Below, in pieces: positions 16,987 through 24,943 of a stretch of DNA of 64,000 nt. A program made the translations under genes and the position numbers. The stretch covers positions 1,984,001 to 2,048,000 of the forward strand of contig NZ_JACCCV010000002.1 of the NCBI RefSeq assembly GCF_013410115.1, in the 5' to 3' direction. The DNA is from Tunturiibacter gelidiferens (GTDB lineage: Bacteria > Acidobacteriota > Terriglobia > Terriglobales > Acidobacteriaceae). The notes beneath the pieces are model-generated. The model worked only from the letters and a program-made list of their open reading frames with translations, searched no databases and was not told the DNA's origin. Within the stretch, counting starts at the first letter, position 1; each line of letters opens with the position of its first letter.

Positions 16987-17370
16987 ATGCGCAGAAAGAG
17001 TCGGATGTTTACGACATGGTCGGTAGCAGCGGTCGTTGTTGCTTTCGGTATTATGCTGTCTATTCCCAGAGTGGCGTTGGCGCACGCAGTGTTGGTTAGC
17101 TCTCAGCCAGCGGTGAACAGTACCGTCTCAGGAACGGAGGTCGCTGTCCTCCTGAAATACAATTCACGAGTCGACATGGAGCACTCGACTCTGACGCTGC
17201 TCGAGCCTGACGGAAAAGTAGAGAAGGTCGCCATCGAGAGCGAGCCCGAACCCGGGGTGCTGTCTGCCAAGTTGACCGGACTGGTTAAAGGGGCCTATGT
17301 GTTGCGCTGGCAGGTACTGGCAACGGATGGACACATCACGCGTGGTAAAGTTCCGTTCCAAGTAGAATAG
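16987..17370 (+). CDS. copC: CopC-like periplasmic copper-binding protein
   Basis: Periplasmic protein of 127 residues with a signal peptide ending ...PRVALA, so the mature chain begins HAVLVSSQPA. An N-terminal His after cleavage is the hallmark of the CopC Cu(II) site, and the second expected ligand stretch TDGHITRG is present near the C-terminus. The length is typical of CopC. GGAGGAAGG lies 7 nt before the ATG. It is 33 bp after the P450 stop and 11 bp before copD, so it is probably cotranscribed. CopC passes copper to CopD for uptake. Confidence 0.9.
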   Translation: MRRKSRMFTTWSVAAVVVAFGIMLSIPRVALAHAVLVSSQPAVNSTVSGTEVAVLLKYNSRVDMEHSTLTLLEPDGKVEKVAIESEPEPGVLSAKLTGLVKGAYVLRWQVLATDGHITRGKVPFQVE

Positions 17371-17381
17371 AGGCCTCCCTC

Positions 17382-18989
17382 TTGATCTGGTTCCTGCGCG
17401 ATATTGATCTGCTGAGTGTTTTAGCACGCGCGGCGACGCTGGCCTTCGAGGCGCTGCTGCTCGGAGGCGTTGCCTTTCTCCTGGCTGTGGTGCGCCCGGC
17501 GAGGGCGAGCGGGACCGTCGAGGATCTTTGCCGCCGCGGTATCAGAATGGCGGCACTCGCGTTTGTCGTTGGCCAACTTGCCCTTATCGCCTTCTCCGGC
17601 GCCATCCTGATGAGCGGCTCTGATTTGACGTTCAAGGATGTAACGACTACCGGCTTCTTCCGTGCCGACTTCTTCGCGATCCTGTTCGCGATTGGACTCT
17701 GGAGCTGTGCGCGATTCAAAAGCAATAAGGCTACGGTTGCGCTATTTCCCTTAAGCCTGCTGTTGCTGGCGGCTACGGTCTCTACCAGCCACGCGGCAGC
17801 CCGCATCGACCATCGCGTTTTGTTGGCGATTCTCACTGCCGCTCATCATCTCGGCACAGCTGTCTGGATCGGCGCAATGGCGTATCTGTTGATCTCCCTG
17901 GGCCGCGTCGAAGACACCAACGAAGCCCGGCAGTTGACTCAGCGTTACTCCAGGATGGCGCTGATAGGCGCGGCGACGCTTGTATTGGCCGGAGTGGGTA
18001 TGGCCTGGTTCTACGTGGGATCGTGGAGCGGAATGTACACCACGGCCTACGGCATCATGCTGGTTGCCAAGATCTTTCTCTTGCTGGCGATGATTACGCT
18101 CGGCGCCGGAAATTGGTTTTTGGTTCGGCGTCTGGCCAGCGATCCTGAGCCTTTGCTGGTGCGGTTGCGCCGGGTTGTCGAGGCGGAGGTCTGTCTCGGA
18201 TTTCTCGCAGTGTTGACGGCGGCTTCGCTGACCGCACAGGCGCCCGCGATCGATGTGAACGCTCAGGACCGGCTGACGTCCCACGAGATCTACGTCCGCT
18301 TGCATCCAGAGACGCCGCGCATGAGCAGTCCCCCCTTGACTGCGCTTGCTGCTCCGAGTTCACTTGCAGAGGCCGTGCAGGACAGTCAGTTCGTCGCAAC
18401 TGTCGGGAGCGACGACATCGACAGAGCATGGTCGGAGTACAACCATCATTGGGCAGGGCTGATTGTGCTCATCGCCGGGTTGCTGGCGCTTCTCAGCCGT
18501 TATCGCACGATGCGCTGGGCCCGCTTTTGGCCGCTGACCTTTGCCGGTTTGGCAGTCTTCATCCTGTTGCGCGCTGACCCGGAGAATTGGCCTCTTGGGC
18601 CACGTCCCTTCTGGCAGAGTTTTGCCGCCCCCGACGTGCTGCAACATCGTGTCGGGGCGCTCCTGATCGTGGTCTTCGCGGCATTCGAATGCGCGGTACA
18701 GGCAGGCAAGTTAAAAGCGCGATGGGCCAGTTACGTCTTTCCGGCAATGTGTGCTCTCGGTGCCGCGCTGTTGTTGACACACGAACATTCGGCCAAGGAC
18801 GTGAAGGAATCAATGCTTGCAGAGTTGAGCCACACCCCGGTTGCCCTGCTTGGCATCACCGCGGGTTGTAGCCGATGGCTAGACCTGCGTTTACCCAGAA
18901 GCCGCATGGCCAGCATTGCCAGTTACCTCTGGCCGGTGTGCCTGGCACTGGTCGGCATTGTTCTGCTGAATTACCGCGAGCTGCCATAA
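17382..18989 (+). CDS. copD: CopD-like copper transport membrane protein
   Basis: Integral membrane protein of 535 residues with a CopD domain in the first ~300: helix-embedded histidines appear in STSHAAARIDHR and LTAAHHLGTAVWIGAMAYL. A less common C-terminal extension of about 220 residues adds helices containing EYNHHWAGL, DVLQHRVGALL and LLTHEHSAKD, which could supply more metal ligands. The start is a TTG at 17382 with AGAGG 8 nt upstream, overlapping the end of copC. It follows CopC as expected for a copper importer pair. Convergent with the ThrE-type gene, 48 bp away. Confidence 0.87.
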   Translation: MIWFLRDIDLLSVLARAATLAFEALLLGGVAFLLAVVRPARASGTVEDLCRRGIRMAALAFVVGQLALIAFSGAILMSGSDLTFKDVTTTGFFRADFFAILFAIGLWSCARFKSNKATVALFPLSLLLLAATVSTSHAAARIDHRVLLAILTAAHHLGTAVWIGAMAYLLISLGRVEDTNEARQLTQRYSRMALIGAATLVLAGVGMAWFYVGSWSGMYTTAYGIMLVAKIFLLLAMITLGAGNWFLVRRLASDPEPLLVRLRRVVEAEVCLGFLAVLTAASLTAQAPAIDVNAQDRLTSHEIYVRLHPETPRMSSPPLTALAAPSSLAEAVQDSQFVATVGSDDIDRAWSEYNHHWAGLIVLIAGLLALLSRYRTMRWARFWPLTFAGLAVFILLRADPENWPLGPRPFWQSFAAPDVLQHRVGALLIVVFAAFECAVQAGKLKARWASYVFPAMCALGAALLLTHEHSAKDVKESMLAELSHTPVALLGITAGCSRWLDLRLPRSRMASIASYLWPVCLALVGIVLLNYRELP

Positions 18990-19037
18990 CGGTTGTAAAT
19001 CGCGTCGAGTCGCCTTGATCATTCCGGTGGCGTGACT

Positions 19038-20291
19038 TCACTTCAAACGAAAAGATCGAGCACTCTCACTTAGGCGATCAATTAACGTCTTCGGAACGAT
19101 GAGACCTAAGCTCATCGCTAAAATGATCGTGACGGCGGTCATACCGTCAGCAACTGTCGCGCTTATGAGCTCCGATGTCGCATGGGAGCCGCCAGCAAAT
19201 TGCACAAGGCCGCTAGCCGTCCTGAATAAGTAGACGCCCGGTATCATCGATACCACCGAAGCGAAGCCGATGGCTGCAAACGGCATCTGCCAGCGGCGCG
19301 AAACTGCAGTGAGAATTAGCCCCACGACAAGACATGCGGCCATGGCGCCGGTTGCGGCGTTGGAACCAAATACAACAATGGACCACCACCTGATAGCGTG
19401 AGCAAGCATTCCAACGACGACTGGCCACGCCAGCATGCGTAGCGGTGTGGAGAAGAAGACGCTGTACGCGAAGACAGCGACGCCGGCCGCGATCGTATCG
19501 AGCCACAGAGGTACCTCCCGGGCGGGTGGGTCTATAGGAAAGGACGTGCCAATAAGGGCGAGTCCAAGCAGGAGTCCTGTGGAGATCGCTAAGACCACGA
19601 GCCCCGCATAGATCAAGCGGGCGGCGCCCAAATCAACGCGGCCCCTGACCAGATCCAATGCGCCGTTGAGCACATGCGGCCCTGGCACCAGGATCATGCA
19701 TGGGCAAACTGCGATAAGGCGCAGGGTCGAGCTCAACTGGTACCGAACCGCCAGCGCGCCTATAACGCCAGAGAGCAACGAGGCGAAGAATGGTTGCAGG
19801 AAAACGTTTGTTTTGTGGCGCGCTAATTTGCGACGCAAGATGGCACCGGCCCCAGCGCTCACGAATATAAGAGCTGCCGCGGTTAGATGTTCGACACCGA
19901 AGATCACCGCTAGTGCAACTGCACCCGCCGCCGCGGCAAGCGTGAATAGCCATGTAGGTGCCGGGGGGGCCTGTGAAATCGTCCTGATGGCCTCCGTTGC
20001 ATCGTCGAGCGCGAGCCGGCCAGCGCTGAGATCTTCTATTGCCCGCATCGTGGATACCACGCGATCCATGTCTACACCGGTAGGATCGGCCGCCACGGCG
20101 GCGAGAAGCCCGACGTCCCCAGCCTTGGCCTGGAGTTGCAGTTCTCCCCATCGCGCGAAGATCTTGCCGTGCTGCCCAACTATGTCGCCCACCCGGTCGG
20201 CCGCGTCCAACGTCTGTTGCGTGGATTGACCATTCACGAACAGGACTCGAGCAAAGGCGAGGACAAGATCGGAACGCTTCTCGAAGTTCAT
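19038..20291 (-). CDS. ThrE-type threonine/serine exporter family protein
   Basis: Membrane protein of 417 residues. A cytoplasmic N-terminal domain (to about residue 130) begins with the family-like VLAFARVLFVNGQSTQQT. About ten helices follow, including the conserved CMILVPGPHVLNGALDL. It combines both halves (DUF1212-type and DUF3815-type) in one chain, as in Corynebacterium ThrE. The substrate is inferred from the family. GAGGT lies 7 nt upstream of the ATG. It stands alone, convergent with copD. Confidence 0.85.
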   Translation of the reverse strand: MNFEKRSDLVLAFARVLFVNGQSTQQTLDAADRVGDIVGQHGKIFARWGELQLQAKAGDVGLLAAVAADPTGVDMDRVVSTMRAIEDLSAGRLALDDATEAIRTISQAPPAPTWLFTLAAAAGAVALAVIFGVEHLTAAALIFVSAGAGAILRRKLARHKTNVFLQPFFASLLSGVIGALAVRYQLSSTLRLIAVCPCMILVPGPHVLNGALDLVRGRVDLGAARLIYAGLVVLAISTGLLLGLALIGTSFPIDPPAREVPLWLDTIAAGVAVFAYSVFFSTPLRMLAWPVVVGMLAHAIRWWSIVVFGSNAATGAMAACLVVGLILTAVSRRWQMPFAAIGFASVVSMIPGVYLFRTASGLVQFAGGSHATSELISATVADGMTAVTIILAMSLGLIVPKTLIDRLSESARSFRLK

Positions 20292-20585
20292 ACGTGTACC
20301 TCATTTGCACATCATTCGAAGGTGGCAATTCGTTCTCTGATCCAGAAGCGAGCCACATTGAAAGATGAACCCACCCCCAGCGCGAGCCGAATCGGCTCGA
20401 TCCTAGTGCTCGAACCCAGTGGAGGTTAGTGTTTGTTACGGGCTATGGTCGAGACGGCAGCCTACGTAACGCTTGACCATTTTCTTATAACCATACTCGG
20501 TCGAACTCATCTTGCTTGGGTGGTGCAGGGCGGCTTGGTTGAGCATGAGGTCCGTTGTCCAGGGCGCAATGCGTAATCTTCGACG

Positions 20586-21074
20586 CTACTTCGCCGAACC
20601 GCCGTATACGGTAGGCTCACCGAGACTGCCGGCTGGCGGAAGGTGCCGAATGTAAAGCACTATGTGCCAAATATCGTCGTCGGAAAATTCCGTGGCAGAG
20701 GCAGGCATACCGGAAGGAGAGATACCGTTCTTGATAATCCACTTGAGTTGCCCATCCGTATAGGCCTGGACTTCGGCGCTGGAAAGCGAGGGGATGGGCG
20801 GAGCGATCGACGTGGCGAAAGGCACACCCGTGTTCTGGCCATCCAGTCCGTGGCAGACCATGCAGTACGAGGTAAAGTTTTGTTTGCCATCCTCAATATT
20901 CTCTGCGCTTGCGGCCACTGGGTTGACGTCTTTTTTACCGCCAATCGTGATGTGGTGCTTCGTCCAGTTGACGACATGGGTCTCCGTTGCTGACGGTGCG
21001 CTGACGCGGCATCCCGAAAGACCAATCGACAAAATCGAGAGCAGACTCAGGGAAAGGAAACGAACCGATCTCAT
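20586..21074 (-). CDS. Lipoprotein c-type cytochrome
   Basis: Monohaem cytochrome c of 162 residues. A lipoprotein signal peptide ends at LSGC. The haem attachment site is CMVCH near residue 72, and the probable axial Met lies in ISPSGMPASA. The C-terminal DDDIWHIVLYIRHLP helix is typical of class I cytochromes. The ATG lies 4 nt after the stop of a decayed cupredoxin gene on the same strand, so the two were probably translationally coupled. Such pairs act in periplasmic electron transfer; the partner oxidase is not in the window. Confidence 0.9.
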   Translation of the reverse strand: MRSVRFLSLSLLSILSIGLSGCRVSAPSATETHVVNWTKHHITIGGKKDVNPVAASAENIEDGKQNFTSYCMVCHGLDGQNTGVPFATSIAPPIPSLSSAEVQAYTDGQLKWIIKNGISPSGMPASATEFSDDDIWHIVLYIRHLPPAGSLGEPTVYGGSAK

Positions 21075-21078
21075 CTCA

Positions 21079-21330
21079 CTATTGAATCACATGCACCGTC
21101 ATCGCCATCGCTCTGTGTCCCACCGCAGTAGACGCCACAGTTCGCCTTGAAATCGCCTGTCTGATCCGGCGTAAAGAGAACATCGTTAAACTCGCCGGCC
21201 TCGATCTTCGCATTCAGGTTGAGCGTGTTGATCCGAGACTATGCCGTGCATCGTCAGAGGTAAGGTGAAGTTTATAGGTTTCCCCTTGTGCAGCGTAATC
21301 TCTATCAAGCTCCAAAATCGAGGTCATCAT
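21079..21330 (-). pseudogene. Frameshifted cupredoxin (CoxB/plastocyanin-like) remnant
   Basis: Read on the minus strand, three successive frames together give a cupredoxin C-terminal half: EITLHKGKPINFTL and HGIVSDQ in one frame, LNLNAKIEAGEFNDVLFTPD through NCGVYCG in the next, and VGHRAMAMTVHVIQ ending at TAG (21079-21081) in a third. The copper-ligand pattern His...Cys-x3-Cys-x3-His-x3-Met of the CuA/plastocyanin-like fold is recognisable but split by at least two indels. No intact N-terminal half is visible upstream. The stop is 4 nt before the cytochrome c ATG. Sequencing error is an alternative to decay. Confidence 0.8.
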
Positions 21331-21485
21331 GTTTCGAGCCGCTCTGGCTGCAACGGCCATGACCGTTGCGCTGTCTCTTCCTTCTGGGTCCGTTCTGGCG
21401 CAGCTTCCGCGGCCGAATGGCGGAACCTGAAAAATAAATACGAAATCGATGGCGTATCTTTCGACCCCTGAAAGCTGACTGCTTA

Positions 21486-21600
21486 AACACCACCCCCACC
21501 ACGCATTCCACCACAAACACACCATCAAAACACCACGTCCAAACACCGGTTTTCGCCAAAATCCCCAGCAAAAAACACCAAATCCAGCGCAAAAAAAATG
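21486..21600 (-). repeat. GTGGTG-rich low-complexity tract
   Basis: On the minus strand GTGGTG-like units recur at about 9-12 bp intervals (in 21486-21545), followed by T-rich DNA containing TTTTGCTGGGGATTTTGG. The same TTTTGCTGGGGA phrase and G/T-rich character recur at the window end (63838-64000). It lies between the cupredoxin remnant and kynU and has no coding potential I trust. Confidence 0.5.
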
Positions 21601-21641
21601 AACCCGGGGGCACGGGTCGAGACCAGGTTTCTGAATGTTGT

Positions 21642-22844
21642 CTAGACTGCGGCACTAATAGATGCCAGGGTGGTTGCAACTTCGCGCAACGCACTATCTG
21701 ACGTGAGGTAGTCGGGTGAAAGCCTAAGCCGATTGCCGCGTGCATCGGTGGTAATACCGCTCCGTTCGAGCGTTTCTGCAAGCGATACTGCCGCAGTGTT
21801 TTCGATCGTCAGGAATCCGCCGTGTGAATCGTCCGCGCCCTCCGCTGCGATTCCAACGTCCGCTAGATATCGTTTGAGGCGACTGAGACGGTCGATGCAA
21901 TACGCCCGAATTCGGGTCACCCCCAAATGAAGAGCGAACTGCTGACCAGCTCGAGCCTGGTAGTAGGTCAAAATTGGAGGAGTGGATTCGAGGAATGCGT
22001 CTCCACCGTGCGCGAAGCGTGGTGGGTCAGGTCGATTGTAGAGAAACGGTTGGTCTTTGGCGAACCACCCGATGTCGATTGGCTTCAGGCCACTGGAAAG
22101 GGCGTCCGGAGATATATAAAGAAAGGCTGCTCCAGGACCGCCACGCAGGTATTTGTAACTTCCTCCGATCATAAAATCAGCTTTCATCCTGGCGACATCG
22201 ATTGAGAAGACTCCGACAGCATGATACGCATCCACGAGGAGACGAGCGCCCGCCTTATGGCAGTGCTCCGCAAGAAGATCAAGATCAGGCACGACCTGCC
22301 CGGTGATAAACATCACCTGAGAGATCACGACAAGATCGACGCCATCATGGATCTTCTGCATCAGTTGTGAGAGATTGATACCACCCTCAGCCACCTCGCA
22401 GGAGACGAACTGGAGGGCGATTCTGCCGAGTGCTGCGTATTGCTTTAGGATCACATCGATCGAGTCAAACTCTCCAGTCGTCGAGACGACGCGTGGAATA
22501 CCTGGAAGCGCATTGAGAACAGTGCGTAGCCCTTGTCCTGCTGAGGTTTTTGGCACGATGCAGTCGGATCTGGAAGCGCCAATGAGTTGCGCAAGTCGGG
22601 CGCGGTGCGCGTGCTCTTCTTCAAGCCATGGGCCCCAAGCAGCTCCGAGGCTGGTTTGCCAGAGGTGAAAGCCTTCGCGAAGATCCTCTTCTGTCTGATT
22701 GAGTGGACGGCCCAACGAGTGATTCGCCAGATAAATACCCGGCGCCGCGAGCGTTTTGGAGAAGAGTGGAAAAACGTGAAGGTGGAGAGTATCTTCTGTG
22801 AGCTCACCTGGGCCTATCGCTGCGAGAGCATCTGCGAGACTCAT
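21642..22844 (-). CDS. kynU: Kynureninase
   Basis: PLP-dependent hydrolase that splits kynurenine (or 3-hydroxykynurenine) into anthranilate (or its hydroxy form) and alanine. The 400-residue fold-type I enzyme shows YLANHSLGRP near the N-terminus, LVDAYHAVGVF with the PLP-contacting Asp, and the lysine motif GGSYKYLRGGPG near residue 230. Its ATG overlaps the stop of the upstream tryptophan dioxygenase by 4 nt, a translationally coupled operon. The formamidase step between the two is not encoded here. It is clearly a class V aminotransferase-fold protein; the specific call rests on the motifs plus the kynA neighbour. Confidence 0.9.
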   Translation of the reverse strand: MSLADALAAIGPGELTEDTLHLHVFPLFSKTLAAPGIYLANHSLGRPLNQTEEDLREGFHLWQTSLGAAWGPWLEEEHAHRARLAQLIGASRSDCIVPKTSAGQGLRTVLNALPGIPRVVSTTGEFDSIDVILKQYAALGRIALQFVSCEVAEGGINLSQLMQKIHDGVDLVVISQVMFITGQVVPDLDLLAEHCHKAGARLLVDAYHAVGVFSIDVARMKADFMIGGSYKYLRGGPGAAFLYISPDALSSGLKPIDIGWFAKDQPFLYNRPDPPRFAHGGDAFLESTPPILTYYQARAGQQFALHLGVTRIRAYCIDRLSRLKRYLADVGIAAEGADDSHGGFLTIENTAAVSLAETLERSGITTDARGNRLRLSPDYLTSDSALREVATTLASISAAV

Positions 22845-23701
22845 TCCCTTGGTGCCTCCGTTCGCGAAGCCAGAAGCTCAGGAAAAAAAGTAAGCTCCAA
22901 TGCTTGTCGCAAAAAGGCAACGCCCGAGGAACCGCCGGTGCCGTGCCGGAAGCCGATGATGCGCTCGACCGTTTTGAGATGACGGAAGCGCCAGAGTTGG
23001 AAGTATTCCTCCACGTCCACCAGCTTCTCGCACATCTCATACGCCACCCAATGTTGTTTTGGGTCGCGATATATATCGCGAAAGACTTCCACGAGAGCTT
23101 CATTCCTGGTGTGAGGCGTAGACCAGTCGCGGTCGCGGCATTCGTCGGGGATGCTATAACCGTGCCGAGCAAGATATCGCAGGAACTCGTCATAAAGGCT
23201 GGGAGATTCGAGGGTGCGATTGAGATCGTTGTAGATCGCCGCATCGTGCGCAAAGACTTTGAGGTTGTCGAGGTTTTTATTGCCAAGGAGAAATTCGAGT
23301 TTGCGATACTGGAACGACTGAAATCCCGAGGCGCTTCCAAGGACCGATCGAAACTCCATATACTCCGACGGCGTGAGCGTTTCGAGAACAGACCACTGCT
23401 CGAAGAGTTGCATCTGGATGAGTTTTACGCGCGACAGAATTTTGAGGGTGGGTGGAAGTCTGTCACGGCGTATGTGGTCGATCGCAGCCGTAAGCTCGTG
23501 GATCACCAGCTTAATCCATAGCTCCGAAACCTGGTGCTGGATGATAAACAACATTTCATCGTGATGTGGCGGTTGAGATAGCGGTCGTTGTTGCGCAAGT
23601 AGGCCGTCAAGAGAAAGGTAGCCTGAGTAGCTTAGTCTGTCAGAAAAGTCGCTTACGATGTTTGGTTCGACCGGGCGTTGATTGGTATTTGTCATCTTCA
23701 C
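22841..23701 (-). CDS. kynA: Tryptophan 2,3-dioxygenase
   Basis: Haem dioxygenase opening the indole ring of L-tryptophan to N-formylkynurenine. The 286-residue length is typical of bacterial TDO. Visible family blocks are YLSLDGLLAQQRPLS, HHDEMLFIIQHQVSELWIKL (haem/substrate pocket), TPSEYMEFRSVLGSASGFQS and, near the C-terminus, IGFRHGTGGSSGVAFLR. It is the first gene of a two-gene operon with kynureninase, overlapping it by ATGA. The pair could serve tryptophan catabolism, anthranilate supply or NAD synthesis. Confidence 0.96.
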   Translation of the reverse strand: MKMTNTNQRPVEPNIVSDFSDRLSYSGYLSLDGLLAQQRPLSQPPHHDEMLFIIQHQVSELWIKLVIHELTAAIDHIRRDRLPPTLKILSRVKLIQMQLFEQWSVLETLTPSEYMEFRSVLGSASGFQSFQYRKLEFLLGNKNLDNLKVFAHDAAIYNDLNRTLESPSLYDEFLRYLARHGYSIPDECRDRDWSTPHTRNEALVEVFRDIYRDPKQHWVAYEMCEKLVDVEEYFQLWRFRHLKTVERIIGFRHGTGGSSGVAFLRQALELTFFPELLASRTEAPRE

Positions 23702-23856
23702 CTACATACGAATACTAACTTCCCCGCGGAACAATTTGCGAGTGAAGGTCTTGATGACGATGGCTACGCGTCGCGTACCAGGACTATCTCCTTGGGTGCG
23801 GAGGTACCACTAGAACTGGAATTTACGTGGCGATTGCTGTTTCGGCGCCCACTGGA

Positions 23857-24936
23857 TCACTGCGAAACAGGATCTGGACCAGGCAACGGTAAATTATCGG
23901 CCGACTGCGTCTGCTGAAGAAGGCGATATCCATCTCGAGTCCGAATATGATATTTCTGCAGGTTTTTGCCAACGAGCTTTACCGTTATGGTGCGCCACCC
24001 CCGATTTGGATTGGGTTGTGGATAGTAGCTCAGAGTGTACAGATGAGCCAGGTCATCTCGAATGGAGGCAAACGCCTGTTTCTCATCTCTCCAACTCTTC
24101 GAAAAATAGGCTTTACCACCTGTGACCTTGCTCATTCGCTCAAAGACCGCGGTAGAAACCGGCTCATCTTCGGCTTGCTGAGTACTGATCATATAAATGA
24201 TTGTTCCGGTGGATTGGGCCAACTCCGCCACATCCTCAGGGGGCACCAGGCTTGCATTGTCAGGACCATTAGAAAAGACGACGATAGCTTTTTTACCGGT
24301 GAGACGGGCGGCATCCTTTACCGTCAGCAAGAGGGAGTTATAGAGTGCAGCGTCATCACCGGCAACTGTATTGCGCACGCCACGCAAGGCTTGCGTCCGG
24401 TCGGACGTAAGCGCAGATACGCGGGAAAGATCCCGACTGTAAGAATAAAGTGCTACCTTGCTAACACCTTCTAGAGACCGGATGAAATCGGCGATAGAGT
24501 CCTGCGCGAATACAAATCCCCGGTACATGTAGTTGCTGGTGTCGAAGAGAATAAAAACGTTGGCCCCTGCCGCCCATAAGTCTGGAGTTTTCACCGGATC
24601 CCCGGCAGCGGATTTCTGCACGATCGTCACCGCACCTTTGCCTGTCTCCTGCGGAAGGTGGCCGCCCGACGGAGAAACGTCAATCAATCGCCTCGGTGGT
24701 TCGTTCCCCTCCTCGAAGGTGGCGGTTTTTTCGGGAATTTTGTCCTCGGTAATCGAGAAGTCTTCTGGATTAAGACCACTAACGTAGTTCCCCTTCCCGT
24801 CAGTTACGGCGATATTCAGTTGTACAAGCACGACGCTCACGCGAATGCGCGAAGAATCATCTTGGGCAGCGCCGGAGCCACCACCGTAGAAGGGGAATGA
24901 AAGTAACCAGAGAAATAGAAAATTTCGCTTTGCCAT
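23857..24936 (-). CDS. Secreted VWA-domain protein
   Basis: Predicted exported protein of 359 residues. The ATG at 24936 gives MAKRNFLFLWLLSFPFYGGG as a signal peptide, with AGGA overlapping the stop codon of the preceding large gene. A short beta domain follows (IRVSVVLVQLNIAVTDGKGN), then a von Willebrand-A domain with an incomplete MIDAS, FILFDTSNYMYRG, in which DxSxS is degraded to DTSNY. The layout matches the VWA proteins that are numerous in Acidobacteriota and of unknown role. A second member is at 58861-59928. Coupling to the upstream 1,054-residue gene suggests a joint function. Confidence 0.85.
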   Translation of the reverse strand: MAKRNFLFLWLLSFPFYGGGSGAAQDDSSRIRVSVVLVQLNIAVTDGKGNYVSGLNPEDFSITEDKIPEKTATFEEGNEPPRRLIDVSPSGGHLPQETGKGAVTIVQKSAAGDPVKTPDLWAAGANVFILFDTSNYMYRGFVFAQDSIADFIRSLEGVSKVALYSYSRDLSRVSALTSDRTQALRGVRNTVAGDDAALYNSLLLTVKDAARLTGKKAIVVFSNGPDNASLVPPEDVAELAQSTGTIIYMISTQQAEDEPVSTAVFERMSKVTGGKAYFSKSWRDEKQAFASIRDDLAHLYTLSYYPQPNPNRGWRTITVKLVGKNLQKYHIRTRDGYRLLQQTQSADNLPLPGPDPVSQ

Positions 24937-24943
24937 ACTTTTC

